Program-made: the position numbers and the translations under genes
Shown here: positions 47,989-58,582 of the stretch, in pieces
Position numbering within the stretch: position 1 is the stretch's first letter
How the letters are laid out: the number at the start of each line of letters is the position of its first letter
The notes under the pieces: model-generated
Seen by the model: the letters and a program-made list of their open reading frames with translations, nothing else
What the model was told of the DNA's origin: nothing
The model's database searches: none
Assembly: GCA_963846505.1 (NCBI GenBank)
Contig: CAWJWD010000006.1
Location: 124,001-188,000 of the forward strand
Origin: JACVRW01 sp963846505
GTDB taxonomy: Bacteria; Actinomycetota; Thermoleophilia; Solirubrobacterales; Thermoleophilaceae
Direction of reading: 5' to 3'
Length of the DNA: 64,000 bases

Positions 47989-49477
47989 CTAGTCGAACTT
48001 CGGCGGCGTGCCGCCGGCGGCCTTGCGCACGGCGCGCCAGAGCCGCTCGGCCTGCTCTGGGTGCTGGCTGACGACGTTGCGCCGCTCGCGCGGGTCGGTC
48101 TTCTTGTCGTAGAGCTTGCGGTGACCGCCCTGGTTGTCGGCGATCAGGTGCCAGCGGCCGTCGCCGGCGAGCACGTAGGTGGTGTAGCCCGAGACGTAGA
48201 AGTCGCGCGGCTCGATCGACCTGCCGTCGAACAGCGGCGACAGGTCGTGGCCGTTCATCTCCGGCGCCTTCTCGACGCCGAGCATCGAGAGCATCGTCGG
48301 ACCGATGTCGTGCGTCGAGGCGAAGTAGCGGCTGGCGCGGCCCTGCATGCGGCCCTTGGGGTCGCGGATCAGCATCGGGACGTGGGTGAGCTCCTCGTGC
48401 AGCTCGGTGTACTTCTTGCCCACCCAGCCGAACTCGCCCAGCAGCACGCCATGGTCGCTGACCAGCACGACGACGGTGTTCTCGGCCATGCCGTTGTCCT
48501 CGAGCTTGCGCCAGCAGCTTGCCGAACCAGCGGTCGACGAGCGTGATCTCGCCGGCGTAGAGCTGGCCCATGCGGCTGCACGAGCGCCGCGCTGAGACCG
48601 AGGTCGGCCGGGCGGCCGGCGGGCGTGTTGAAGGGCTGGATCGGCTCCACGCCGCGCACGTTCGGCGTACCGTACATGTCGCGGATGTTGCGGGGCACGT
48701 CCCAGGGCTCATGGGCGTCGAAGGCGTCGACGACGAGCGCGAACGGCTGGCGCGCCTTGGCGTAGTCGAGCCAGCTCATGCCCTTGCGGAAGACCTTGGC
48801 CGCGAGGTGGTCGCGCTCGGGGCGCCCGGGCGGGTTGGCGGCCAGATAGGTCTTCATGCGCGCCTCGGCGACGCTTCCGCGCAGCGCCGGCGGCAGTGTA
48901 CTTGTTCAGCTCGGCCTGGGAGACCTGCCGCTTGGGCGCGGTGCGCAGCGGCACCTGTCCGTAGACGGTGTCGGCGCGATCGAACTTGCCGCGGAACTCG
49001 TCATGGACGCTGGCGAGGATGTGCGGGTTGTCGGTGACGTAGCCGGTGGTCCAGCCCCGCTCGCGCAGCAGCTCGATCCACATCTTGGACTCGTGGCCGA
49101 TCGGCTCCCAGCCCGGCGACGGCGTCAGGCCCTTGTAGGGCTTCCAGCCGCGGAACGGGAAGATGCTGCGGCCCATCATGATCGAGCGCCGAGCGGGGAT
49201 CGTGGGCATCGCCTCCGGCCGCACGCGCGTGAAGCGCAGCGACTGCTTGGCGAACGCGTCCATCGCCTTCGTGCGGGCCTTGTTGCCGTAGACGTGGTCG
49301 CAGCGCAGGCTGTCGACCACGACCACGAGCGACGTTCTGGGCGCCGGTCGGAGCCTGCTTCTTGGCGGCGCTCGCCTCGTCGTCGCCGTTGCAGGCGGCG
49401 GCGCCGAGCAGCGTGACGCCGGCCGCGCCCGCGGCGCCCCCCTTGATCAGTCCCCTGCGCGTTAGTCCGTCAGCCAT
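47989..49477 (-). CDS. Tat-exported alkaline-phosphatase-superfamily (sulfatase-like) protein (four frame changes)
   Basis: About 494 residues after removing four extra bases (near 49335, 48890, 48585 and 48515). Signal: TRRGLIKGGAAGAAG, a twin-arginine type, with AAAC nearby suggesting a lipobox. The core has VVVDSLRCDHVYG (metal Asp), MPTIPARRSIMMG, VVVLVSDHGVLLGEFGW with the metal-binding DH, and a late KKYTELHEELTHVPMLI. Most sulfatases have Cys or Ser two residues before the Pro; here it is Thr (T-I-P-A-R). Thus an unusual sulfatase, or a phosphodiesterase/lipid-modifying relative. Substrate unknown. Confidence 0.8.
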
Positions 49478-49531
49478 CGTCAGCGTCCCGCGTCGAACAC
49501 CGTAGCGGGCGATCAGTTGCGATTCGTTGCC

Positions 49532-49744
49532 TCAACGTGAAATGTCGATCGCGCGAATCGAGTGCTCGTCCGGCAGCTTGTCGAGCACCTCGCGCGCGAT
49601 CTTCGCCACGTCGCCCTCGTCGTGACCGAAGTCGTCGAGATAGGCCTTGACCGCCGTCCAGGCGATCTTCAGCTGGGCCGGCGTCAGGTCCAGCCGGTAG
49701 GCGATTTCGTCAGGTCCGATCAGGTGCAGCTCGTCGTCCGCCAT
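49532..49744 (-). CDS. small helical hypothetical protein
   Basis: A 70-residue acidic protein: MADDELHLIGPDEIAYRLDL, TPAQLKIAWTAVKAYLDDFG and a C-terminal EHSIRAIDISR. All-helical prediction, no cysteines. Start ATG 45 bases from the divergent EVE-domain gene. Not recognised. Confidence 0.7.
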   Translation of the reverse strand: MADDELHLIGPDEIAYRLDLTPAQLKIAWTAVKAYLDDFGHDEGDVAKIAREVLDKLPDEHSIRAIDISR

Positions 49745-49786
49745 CGCGGTCGAAACCCTACACCGCGCGGCGCTAGGCTTCGGCCC

Positions 49787-50248
49787 GTGGCCAAGACCTG
49801 GGTGCTCACCGGCTCGCTCGACAACCACCGCGCCACGCGCGAGCACGGCTTTCGCGTGATCGGCGCCAAGGAGGGTCGCCGCGGGATGGCCGAGCAGATC
49901 GAGCCCGGCGACACGATCGTCTTCTACGTCACCGGCATCCAGGCCTTCGGCGGGGCCATCAAGGTCACGGGCGAGCTGTACGAGGACCGGGAGAAGATCT
50001 GGCCCGGCAAGCCGGGCAAGGTCGACCCGTATCCCTGGCGCTTCGAGACCGAGCCGCTGCTGGTGCTCGCCGAGGAGGAGTTCGTGCCGGCGGTGGAGGT
50101 CGTCGCCGAGCTCGAGCACGCACGCAAGTGGCCGGCCGAGCACTGGCACCTCGCCTTCCAGGGCCAGCTGCGGACCGTCTCCGACGCGGACGCGCAGCTG
50201 CTGGACGAGCGCATGCGCGCAGCCGCCGGCACCCACGCCCCGGCGTGA
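49787..50248 (+). CDS. EVE-domain protein
   Basis: A 153-residue EVE domain (PUA-like fold): KTWVLTGSLDNHRATREHGF, GDTIVFYVTGIQAFGGAIKV and PYPWRFETEPLLVLAEEEFV, with a C-terminal helix. EVE domains bind modified bases in RNA or DNA and often accompany restriction or toxin systems; no such gene is beside it here. Start GTG at 49787. The modified base it may read is unknown. Confidence 0.85.
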   Translation: MAKTWVLTGSLDNHRATREHGFRVIGAKEGRRGMAEQIEPGDTIVFYVTGIQAFGGAIKVTGELYEDREKIWPGKPGKVDPYPWRFETEPLLVLAEEEFVPAVEVVAELEHARKWPAEHWHLAFQGQLRTVSDADAQLLDERMRAAAGTHAPA

Positions 50249-50268
50249 ACCGCGTCCGCTGAGCGACG

Positions 50269-51117
50269 ATGGCTGACGCCGGCGCCAGCGCGCGCGCAGC
50301 GGCCCGCAGCATGGCCGACAGCTTTCGCGTCCTGAGCCTCGAACAGAAGGTGGCTGCAGTCGCCTCGCTGCTGCTGATCGCGAGCACGTTCGGCCCGTTC
50401 TCGTTCATCGAGGCGGCCGAGATCGCGACCGCGCTGGGCGTGCTCGTGCTGCTGCACTTCCGCGCCCAGGGCGGCAGTTCCACCTGCCCTTCGGCGACGG
50501 CACGGTGATCGCGGCGGCCGGCGTCTGGGTCGGGCTGCTGATCGTCGTGCGCCTGTTCGACCGGCCGCTGGGCCAGAACCTGCTCGCGCTCGCCTGCGCC
50601 GCGATCCTCGCGATCGCCGGCGCCAGCGAGCGCGCCAAGCGACCCGCCGACGACCTGCCCGACGAGCCGCGCCCACGCCGGCCGCGCCGCGCCCGCCACC
50701 CAGACGGGCGGCCGGGGACGGCGCCGCCCGAGGCTGACGAGGGCGACCCGATCGAGGCCCGCCGCGCCGCCAGCCGCCGCCGGCGGCGCGAGCGAGCCGG
50801 CGCCGCCCCGGCGTCGAGCGCCGGCAGGCGCGCTGCGGGAAGCGTCCGTGGCGAGGCCTCCTCCTCCGAGGTCGCCGCAGTCGAGGAGCCGCTCGCGCCA
50901 CCCGAGTTCGAGCCGCCGTCGACGACCGCCGCGGGAGCCCCCCGCGCCGAAGCCCGTCGACGTCCCCTCGCCCGCAGACGTCCCCGCCGACGCTGCGCCC
51001 GCCGGCACGGAGACGCCGCGGCAACTGTCGCTCGAAGACGACCTCGGAGGCGAGGAGTCCGGTGGCGCAGACCCGGGGACCGAACCGACGCGGCGACTGC
51101 CTCGCGATCAGGACTGA
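50269..51117 (+). CDS. membrane protein with long disordered tail (two frame changes)
   Basis: About 282 residues. An N-terminal helical region (ADSFRVLSLEQKVAAVASLL, FIEAAEIATALGVLVLLHF) and, after a missing base near 50480, IAAAGVWVGLLIVVRLFD and NLLALACAAILAIAGASERA give four membrane segments. The remainder is a Pro/Ala/Arg/Glu-rich disordered cytoplasmic tail with clusters of basic residues; after an extra base near 50935 it ends in an acidic LSLEDDLGGEESGGADPG. The overall length is in frame because the two breaks compensate. Function unknown. Confidence 0.62.
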
Positions 51118-52337
51118 GCGACCGCCGGGCGCGGCCAGCGGCTGAGCGCGACGCCCGCGCCGGCCGCGACGAACTGCACGCCGGCGGCGATCACGATCGC
51201 CTCGGCCGAGCCGAGGCCGACGACGATCGCGCCGCCGAGCGCGGTGCCGATCGAGAAGGCGCCGACCTTGAGGCCGGCCGCGGTCGTGAACACCTGGCCG
51301 TGCAGCCGCTGCGGCACGCGCTGCTGGCGCACCGCGAACTGCCCGGCCAGCACCGGCCCGTCGACCAGTGCCGCGAGCGCCACCAGCGGCCAGCATCACC
51401 GGCAGCGAGCCGGCCAGCGGCCAGAGCAGCATCAGCGTGCCGAAGGCGACGTAGCCGATCAGCACGACGCGCTCGGCCGAGACGCGCTGCTGCAGCCGCA
51501 CCAGCGTCAGGGCGCCGATCGTCGAGCCGACCGCGAACGCCGCCCAGAGGTAGCCGGCCGCGCTGCGCTCGACGCCGAGGTGGTCGACGCAGAAGAGCGG
51601 GAAGGCCACGGTCAGCAGGCCGAGGCCGCCGAGGCCGATCGCGCCCGCGGCGGTGATCGCCGCGCAGCTCGGGCACGACGCGCGACCTGCTGCAGGCCCG
51701 TCGGCCGCGACCGACAGCAGCGAGCGCTCCGCCATCGCGGGGCGGCGGTCGAGCCCCGGCAGGCGCACGATCAGCACGAGCGCCGCGAGCGCCAGCACCG
51801 CCTCGGTGACGAGCGCCCACTCCGGGCCGAGCAGGCCGCGGCGAGCGTGCCCGCCAGCGCCGGGCCGAGCACGAGCGCGAGGTTGAAGCTGGTCGCCTCG
51901 AGCGCGTTCGCCGACACCAGCAGCTCGTCCGGCACCAGCACCGGGATGAAGCTCGTGAAGCCGCCGTAGGAGAGCGGATAGGTCAGGCCGGCGAGCAGCA
52001 CCACCAGCGGCACCGTCCAGTCGGGCGCGTTGCCGACCATCGCGACCAGCGCGACCAGCACGCCCGCGATCAGCAGCTGGTCGGCGACCATCAGCGAGCG
52101 GCGGCGGCCGGTGAGGTCGAGCCAGGCGCCGAGCAGCGGCGCGGTCACGAGGCTCGGCAGCGAGACGGCCGCGACCGTCAGCCCGGCGAGCGCGGCGCTG
52201 TCGGTGCGCTCGAGCACGAGCAGCACGACGCCGAGCGAGAACATCTCGTCCGAGATGCGCGCGAGCGTCGCCGCGGAGACGAGCGCGGGGTAGCCCGGCT
52301 GGGCGCGCAGGCGTCTGAGCGAACGGCGGTCCACCAC
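51108..52337 (-). CDS. MFS transporter (two frame changes)
   Basis: About 409 residues with hydrophobic helices throughout. The start reads SAATLARISDEMFSLGVVLL, with the MFS motif LLGAWLDLTGRRRSLMVADQ (DxxGRR). A missing base near 51842 and an extra base near 51392 compensate, and the chain resumes as VALAALVDGPVLAGQFAVRQ. Start GTG at 52337 or 52334. It ends with a 10-base overlap with the convergent neighbour. Transport substrate not known. Confidence 0.82.
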
Positions 52338-52368
52338 CCCATGGTGCCCGGCCGCGCGCGGGTACGGG

Positions 52369-53897
52369 TCAGCCCGCCGGCGGGATCGCCTGGCGGAAGC
52401 GGAAGAAGAAGTCCGGGTCGTAGGTCTGCTTGATCTCGCGCAGGCGCGGCAGGTTCGAGCCGTAGTAGGCGCGCGCCCAGTTGCTTCAGGCCCGGGTCGA
52501 TGTAGTTCTGGTAGGCCTGCCCGGAGACGAAGGGCTGCATGGCGCCGCGCGCGCCGCTGATCCAGGCGTTGCTCGCGCGGCCGGCGGCGGCGCCCTCGAA
52601 GTAGGCGCCGTACTGGATGCAGTAGAGCTCGTCGCGGTGGACGAAGGCGGTCGCGCCGGGCTTGACGCGGTTGATCGCGCCGCCGTAGGAGTCGAGCAGC
52701 AGCGCGCCCGAGCCCTGCGACGGGTTGCGGTTGCGGCGCTCGATCCAGTCGATCGCCGTCTGGCGGCCGCGTGCGCTCAGCGGGCTGCCGACGTAGTCGG
52801 ACTTGGCGTAGAAGGCCGCGCGCGGGAGCGTGCCGCCGGGTCGGGTGCCGCGCGTGTGGCAGGCGCGCAGCGGGTCGCCGACGCAACCGGCCCAGCGCAG
52901 CATCAGCGGCAGGTAGGCCGAGCTGCCGACCGAGACGCTGCCGCCGGTCGCGCGCGAGCGGGGCGATCAGTCGCCGCAGCGCCGTCGGCGAGCCGAAGAA
53001 CTGGCCGTTGGCGCTCACCTCCGGGGAGCCGCCGGCGTTGGTCTGCAGATGGAAGATCGACGTCAGCGCGCTCGGGCGCGTCGGGCAGCAGCTGCTGCCA
53101 GGCGGCCAGCGCCGCAGCTGGCCGCCGCCCAGGGCCAGCTGACGTTGAAGTACGCCGCCGAGCGCGCGCGGTGGACGCGGAAGGTGAAGCTCGTGACGAT
53201 CCCGAAGTTCCCGCCCCCACCGCCGCGGCAGGCCCAGTAGAGGTCCGGGTTGCGCTTCGGGCCGGCGGTGCGGATCGTGCCGTCGGCCGTGACGATCGTC
53301 AGCTGCAGCAGGTTGTCCGACAGCAGCCCGAACTGGCGACCGGCCAGCCCCATGCCGCCGCCGAGCGCATGGCCCGAGACGCCGACCGAGGGACACGAGC
53401 CGGCGGGCACCGTCACCCCCTTGGCGCCAAGCGCCGAGTAGACGTCGATCAGCTGCGCGCCGCGCGCCGATCGTCGCCTGCTTGCTCGCCGTGTCGACGC
53501 GGATCGAGCGCATGCGCGAGAGGTCGACCACGACGCCGTTCTCGAGCGTCGAGTAGCCGGCGTACGAGTGGCCGCCGCCCTTGGCCACGATGCGCACGTC
53601 GAAGCGGCGCGCCCAGCGCACGACCGCCTGCACGTCGCGCGCGTCGAGCGGCTGCACGACCGCGTCGGGCCGCTCGCCGTCGTAGCGCGTGTTGTAGACC
53701 AGCCGCGCCGTGCCGTAGCCGGGCGTCTTCGGGAACAGCACCCTGCCGCGCACCGCCGACCGCAGCGCGCGCTGGGCGGTCTTGGTGAGCGAGGACGAGC
53801 CGGCGAGCAGCTCGGCGAGGCCGCCGTCCGGCAGGGCGAGCGCCGCGGCGCCTGCGGCGGAGCCGGCGAGGAACTCGCGGCGACGGAGCGAGGACAC
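52369..53897 (-). CDS. Tat-exported FAD-linked oxidase, BBE-type (five frame changes)
   Basis: About 507 residues. Tat signal LRRREFLAGSAAGAAALALP. The FAD PCMH domain reads RIVAKGGGHSYAGYSTLENG with the His attached to FAD, and GSCPSVGVSGHALGGGMGL with the Cys, the two sites of bicovalent flavinylation in berberine-bridge-type enzymes. A BBE C-terminal motif is seen as YDPDFFFRFRQAIPPAG. Single extra bases near 53463, 53130, 53075, 52950 and 52485 interrupt the frame. Oxidises a sugar or other small molecule with oxygen outside the cell. Substrate unknown. Confidence 0.83.
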
Positions 53898-54005
53898 GCG
53901 GCGATGCTATCCCGGCCGCAGGCGGCAATCTCCGAGCGCGACCCGTTGCACCGTCGTGGCCGCTTGCAGCAGCGCACCGCTCGACGACGCAGCCGGTACG
54001 AGCGC

Positions 54006-55644
54006 TCAGCTCGCGCTCGTCTGCCCCGACGCGACCAGTCCCTCGTCCCAGTCGCAGGGCGACTGGTTCGCCGCCTTCGCGCGGCACCCCGACCAGCTGA
54101 CCGCCGCCGCAGTCCTCGGCCTCCACCCGCCGCCGCGGGTTGACGATCCCGACCAGGCCGAGCAGGCCGCCGAGCGCGACGAGTGCGGTCGAGATCCACA
54201 TGCCGAGCCGGAAGGAGGAGATCGAGGCGTCCTCTGCGGCCTGGTCGACCGCGCGCGCCACGCGCGGTGGCACGCCCGTGACGCTGACGTCGGCGAGCGG
54301 CTGGTTGCGCGCCTCGTCGATCGCGCGCGCCACCGCGGGGCGACCCTGCGCAACTGCGCCGACCTTCTCGTCCAGCGTCGCGCCGAAGTGGGCGGCCACG
54401 ACCGCGCCCACGGCGGCGATCGCCACCAGGCTGGCCACGCGGGCGATCGCGTTGTTGACCCCGGAGGCGACGCCGGCGTTGCTCTCGTCGGCGTCCGCCA
54501 GCACCGTGGCGGTCAGCGGTGCCACGGTAATCGAGAGGCCGACCCCGAAGACCAGCAGCCCCGGCAGCAGCTCGGTGAGGTAGTCCACGTCCGCGTCCAG
54601 GAAGGCGAACGAGGCCAGCCCGAGCGCCGCGATCAGCGGTCCGACGCCCATGAAGAAGCGCGGCCCATACCGGTCGGCGAGCATGCCGAAGCGCGTCGAC
54701 AGACCGAACATCACGAGCGTCACCGGGAGGCTGGTCGCGCCGGCCTCGAGCGCGTCGTAGCCGGCGACCTGCTGCAGGTAGAGGACCAGGAAGAAGAACA
54801 GCAGCCCGAGCCCGCCGTACATCGAGAACGTCTGGATGTTCCCGACCGCGAAGTTGCGCCGCCTGAACAAGCCCAGCGGCAGCATCGGCGCCGGCGTGCG
54901 CGTCTCCCAGACGAGGAAGCTCGCGAACAGGACCGCGCCGCCGATCAGCGTGCCGAACACGGCCGGGTCGTCCCAGCCGCGCAGCGGCTGCTCGATCAGC
55001 CCGAAGGTCATGCCGGCGAGGCCGAAGGCGCACAGGGCCGCTCCGACCACGTCGACCTTCGCGCGGTCGTCGCGCGGGCGCCCCTGCGGCACCACGCGCA
55101 GGATCAGCAGCATCGTGACCAGCACCAGCGGCACGTTGATGGCGAAGATCCAGCGCCAGGAGGCGACGTCGACGAGCTGGCCGCCGACCAGCGGGCCGAG
55201 CACGGCGCCGATGCCGCCCCAGGCCGTCCAGGCGCCGACCGCCTTGCCGCGCTCGGCCGGCGGGAAGGTCGAGACGATCACCGCCAGCGCCGCCGGCGTC
55301 AGCACCGCTCCGGCCACGCCCTGCAGCGCGCGCGAGAGCACCAGCAGCTCGATCGTCGGCGCCAGCGCGCAGAACAGCGACGTGACGCCGAAGGCGGCGA
55401 CGCCGATCGCGTACACGCGCCGCTCGCCGAAGATGTCCCCGAGCGAGCCGCCGATCAGCAGCAGCGAGCCGAGCGTGACGAGGTAGGCGTTCGCGGTCCA
55501 CTGCTGGCCGGCGAGACCACCGCCGAGGTCGTCTGCGATCGCCGGCAGCGCGACGTTGACGACGGAGCTGTCGAGCGTGACGACGGTGGTGCCGAGGATC
55601 GCCGCCGTCAGGACCAGGCGCTTGCGAGCCTCGGTCAGCGGCAT
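54006..55644 (-). CDS. DHA2-family MFS exporter, EmrB/QacA-like (one late frame change)
   Basis: About 545 residues, 14 predicted membrane helices. Signatures: DSSVVNVALPAIADDLGGG, GGSLGDIFGERRVYAIGVAA and SRALQGVAGAVLTPAALAVI. The long extracytoplasmic loop (FGATLDEKVGAVAQGR and onward) sits before the last helix pair. After NPRRRVEAEDCGGGQLVG one extra base is needed to reach the stop at 54006. ATG at 55644 overlaps the citrate synthase stop (TGATG). Multidrug or small-molecule proton antiporter; substrate unknown. Confidence 0.9.
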
Positions 55645-56750
55645 CAGCCCGCGGGGCCCCCGCCGTTGATCGACGCCGCGGCGCGCGGCTCGGGCCCGAC
55701 GTAGCGGGCGCTCGGCCGGATCAGCCGGCCTTCGCGCTTCTGCTCGAGGATGTGCGCCGCCCAGCCCGCCACGCGCGCGCAGGCGAACATCGGCGTGAAC
55801 AGGTTCGGCGAGACGCCGGCGTAGTCGAGCACGACGGCCGACCAGAACTCGACGTTGGTCGCCAGCACGCGGTCGGGCTTGCGCGCCTTGAGCTCGGCCA
55901 GCGCGGCCTGCTCGAGCTTCTCCGCCACCTCCAGCCGCGGCGCGTCGATCTCGCGCGCGGTGCGGCGCAGCACGCGGGCGCGCGGATCCTCGGCGCGGTA
56001 GACGCGGTGGCCGAATCCCATCAAGCGGGTGCCGGAGTCGAGTGCGTCCTTGACCCAGCGCTCGGCGTCGCCCACCCGCTCGACCTCGTCGAGCATCGTG
56101 AGCACGCGCGAGGGCGCGCCGCCGTGCAGCGGACCGGAGAGGGCGCCGACGCCGCCGGACAGGGCCGCGGCCACGTCCGCGCCGGTCGAGGTGATCACGC
56201 GGGCGGTGAAGGTCGAGGCGTTCATGCCGTGCTCGGCGGCGGAGATCCAGTAGGCGTCGATCGCCTTGACGTGGCGCGGGTCGGCCTCGCCGCGCCAGCG
56301 GATCAGGAAGCGCTCGGGGATCGAGGTCGCCTTGTCGACCTCTCTCTGCGGCACCGGCGGCTTGCCGATGCCGCGCGCCGACTGGGCTACGAACGAGAGC
56401 GCCATCACCGACACGCGTGCGAGCTCGTCGCGCGCCTGCGCGTCGTCGATGTCGATGATGGGCTGCAGGCCCCACTCGGGGGCGAGCATCGCCAGCGCGG
56501 ATTGCAGGTCGACGCGCGGATCGCCGGTGCGCACGGCGAGCGGGTGCGGCTCGGCGGGCGGCATGCCGGGCTCGTACGAGCCGTCGACCAGCAGGCCCCA
56601 GACCTTCTCGAACGGCACGTGGCCGACGAGCTCCTCGATGTCGACGCCGCGATAGCGGAGCGCGCCGCCCTCCTTGTCGGGTTCGGCGATCGAGGTGTCG
56701 AACGCGATCACGCCCTCGAGACCCGAGGGCACCTCAATGAGCTCGGCCAT
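55644..56750 (-). CDS. citrate synthase family protein
   Basis: A 368-residue enzyme of the citrate/2-methylcitrate synthase superfamily. Active-site pieces are SAAEHGMNASTFTARVITST, GALSGPLHGGAPSRVLTMLD, and GFGHRVYRAEDPRARVL. AAGGAGG lies five bases before the ATG at 56750, so I reject the longer frame to 56837. It is followed directly by the MFS gene. Whether it makes citrate or 2-methylcitrate cannot be decided. Confidence 0.93.
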   Translation of the reverse strand: MAELIEVPSGLEGVIAFDTSIAEPDKEGGALRYRGVDIEELVGHVPFEKVWGLLVDGSYEPGMPPAEPHPLAVRTGDPRVDLQSALAMLAPEWGLQPIIDIDDAQARDELARVSVMALSFVAQSARGIGKPPVPQREVDKATSIPERFLIRWRGEADPRHVKAIDAYWISAAEHGMNASTFTARVITSTGADVAAALSGGVGALSGPLHGGAPSRVLTMLDEVERVGDAERWVKDALDSGTRLMGFGHRVYRAEDPRARVLRRTAREIDAPRLEVAEKLEQAALAELKARKPDRVLATNVEFWSAVVLDYAGVSPNLFTPMFACARVAGWAAHILEQKREGRLIRPSARYVGPEPRAAASINGGGPAG

Positions 56751-56829
56751 CAGGCCTCCTTGTGCGTGAGCTGGGAACGCGTCTGAGATTACTCGCGAGC
56801 GCTCGGCGCACGAGACTAAGCTGAACGCC

Positions 56830-57471
56830 GTGCGCATCCTCGACGAGCAGCTGGAGCGCTACCTCCGGGATTCGCGGCCCGAGCGCTCCGGCGTGATGGC
56901 CGAGTTGGAGGCAGTCGCCGAGCGCGACTCGGTGCCGATCGTCCACTGGGAGACCGGTCGCTTCCTGGCGACGCTCTGCCGCGCGCTCGACCCGGTCGTG
57001 CTCGAGGTGGGCACCGCGATCGGCTACTCGGGCCTGCACATGGCCGAGCAGCTGCGCGCGGGACGACTGGTCACGCTCGAGCTCGATCCCGACCGCGCGC
57101 GTCAAGCGCGAGACGCCTTCGAGGGAGCGGGCGTGGCCGAACGCGTCGAGCTCGTCGAGGGCGACGCGCGCGAGACGATCCCGACGCTCACCGGCCCGTT
57201 CGACCTGCTGTTCGTCGACGCCGCCAAGGTCGAGTACCGCGGCTACGTCGAGTTGGCGGAGCCCAAGCTCTCGCCGCGAGCGCTGCTGATCGTCGACAAC
57301 CTGCTGATGAGCGGCGAGGTCGCCGCCGCGGCGGGCGCGCAGACGCGCTGGAATCCCGCCTCGCTCGAGGCGGCGCGGGCGCTGAACGCCGAGCTGCTGG
57401 CCGGCGACCGCTGGCTGGGCTCGGTGCTGCCGATCGGCGACGGCGTCGGCTTCGCCACCCGCCGCGCGTAG
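56830..57471 (+). CDS. O-methyltransferase family 3 (SAM-dependent)
   Basis: A 213-residue enzyme. Motif I VLEVGTAIGYSGLHMAEQL, motif II LVTLELDPDRARQARDAF, and DLLFVDAAKVEYRGYVELAE holding the metal-binding Asp, with a later VDNLLMSGEV. This is the caffeoyl-CoA OMT-like group that methylates catechol-type substrates with a divalent metal. GTG start. Divergent from the citrate synthase gene. Substrate unknown. Confidence 0.9.
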   Translation: MRILDEQLERYLRDSRPERSGVMAELEAVAERDSVPIVHWETGRFLATLCRALDPVVLEVGTAIGYSGLHMAEQLRAGRLVTLELDPDRARQARDAFEGAGVAERVELVEGDARETIPTLTGPFDLLFVDAAKVEYRGYVELAEPKLSPRALLIVDNLLMSGEVAAAAGAQTRWNPASLEAARALNAELLAGDRWLGSVLPIGDGVGFATRRA

Positions 57472-57520
57472 GGCCGAAATTCCTCGCCCGGCACGGCGCG
57501 AGCCGGTGTAGCGTGGGCCC

Positions 57521-58582
57521 GTGAGACGCTTCCTCCTGCGCCTTGCCACGGCCGCGCTCGGCGTCGTGGCCGTCGCGCCCCAGGCGCACGCGATCGGGTT
57601 CGGCGCGAACCTCGCGCTGCCGGCCAACGTCCCCTTCGACTGCACCGTGCTGCCGCTGCCGACGGCCTTCGGCAACGGCTACTACACGGCCCCCAGCGGC
57701 GCGCCGACGTGCACCTGGGCGAACGTGGGCACGATCGACAGCCCGCAGGCCGGCAGCTTCCTCGTCCCCGTGGCGGGGACGGTCACGCAGGTGCGGGTGC
57801 GCGTCGGTCCGGTCATCGGGCCGATGCAGGTCGTCGTGCTGCGGGCGTTCCGCGACTTCTTCTCGACGGCGTCGCCGGTCTGCTGCACCGAGGTCGGCCG
57901 CACCCCCGTCTTCACCCCCGCCCCCAACGCCGTCACCACGCTCGCCACGGCGCTGGCCGTCCGCAAGGACGTCGTGCCGGACCCGGTCAACCGCTCGCTG
58001 ACCTTCGACTCGCTGGCGCTCTCGGTGCTGGCACCGAACGTGCCGATCCCGGCGTTCGACAGCGGCCTGCACGACCCGGGCAACTTCGACAGTCCGTCGG
58101 CGGTCGTCTACCACCCGGCCGTCGGTCCCGGCCAGGAGCGCTTCCTGAACTCCGGCGTCGGCGGCTTCCAGGTGCTGATGGACGCCGACGTGACGCCGTC
58201 GGGCAGCGGCGCCGGCCCGGCGCCCGGCGGAGGCGGACAGGCCCCGGCCGCGATCGCGCTCGTCCAGCGCGCGGTCAGCGTGCGCGGCGGAGTCGCGCCG
58301 CTGCTGGTCCGCTGCAGCCTCACGACCGGGCGCTGCACCGGCACGCTGCTGCTGCAGTCGCGCCGGGGCGCGGCAGCCGCGGCGGCCAAGCGCCGCACCG
58401 TCACCTACGGCCGCGCGAAGCTCGACGTCGCGGCCGGCAAGCGCGCCACGATCCGGCTCGAGCTCTCGAAGGCAGGGCGCAGGCAGCTGGCCGAGCGCGG
58501 CAAGCTGCGCGCCTGGACCAACGTCTCCAGCGCCGGCACGCGCACGCGGGTAGCTCGCGTGACGCTGCGGCCGAAGCGCTAG
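57521..58582 (+). CDS. secreted protein with C-terminal Solirubrobacterales-type domain
   Basis: A 353-residue exported protein: signal MRRFLLRLATAALGVVAVAP and cleavage near AHA. Residues 30-225 form a beta-rich domain with four cysteines and a VRVRVGPVIGPMQVVVLRAF strand pair. After a Gly/Pro linker the last 100 residues have the pattern LVRCSLTTGRCTGTLLLQSR, then YGRAKLDVAAGKRATIRLEL and a final LRAWTNVSSAGTRTRV. The cysteine-plus-AGK pattern recurs, from memory, in many secreted proteins of this lineage. Function unknown. GTG start. Confidence 0.75.
   Translation: MRRFLLRLATAALGVVAVAPQAHAIGFGANLALPANVPFDCTVLPLPTAFGNGYYTAPSGAPTCTWANVGTIDSPQAGSFLVPVAGTVTQVRVRVGPVIGPMQVVVLRAFRDFFSTASPVCCTEVGRTPVFTPAPNAVTTLATALAVRKDVVPDPVNRSLTFDSLALSVLAPNVPIPAFDSGLHDPGNFDSPSAVVYHPAVGPGQERFLNSGVGGFQVLMDADVTPSGSGAGPAPGGGGQAPAAIALVQRAVSVRGGVAPLLVRCSLTTGRCTGTLLLQSRRGAAAAAAKRRTVTYGRAKLDVAAGKRATIRLELSKAGRRQLAERGKLRAWTNVSSAGTRTRVARVTLRPKR

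Noticed and set aside
53063..56475. Very long minus-strand open frames across the FAD oxidase, MFS and citrate synthase genes
   Set aside because: They connect parts of real genes in wrong frames. Only the motif-bearing portions were used.
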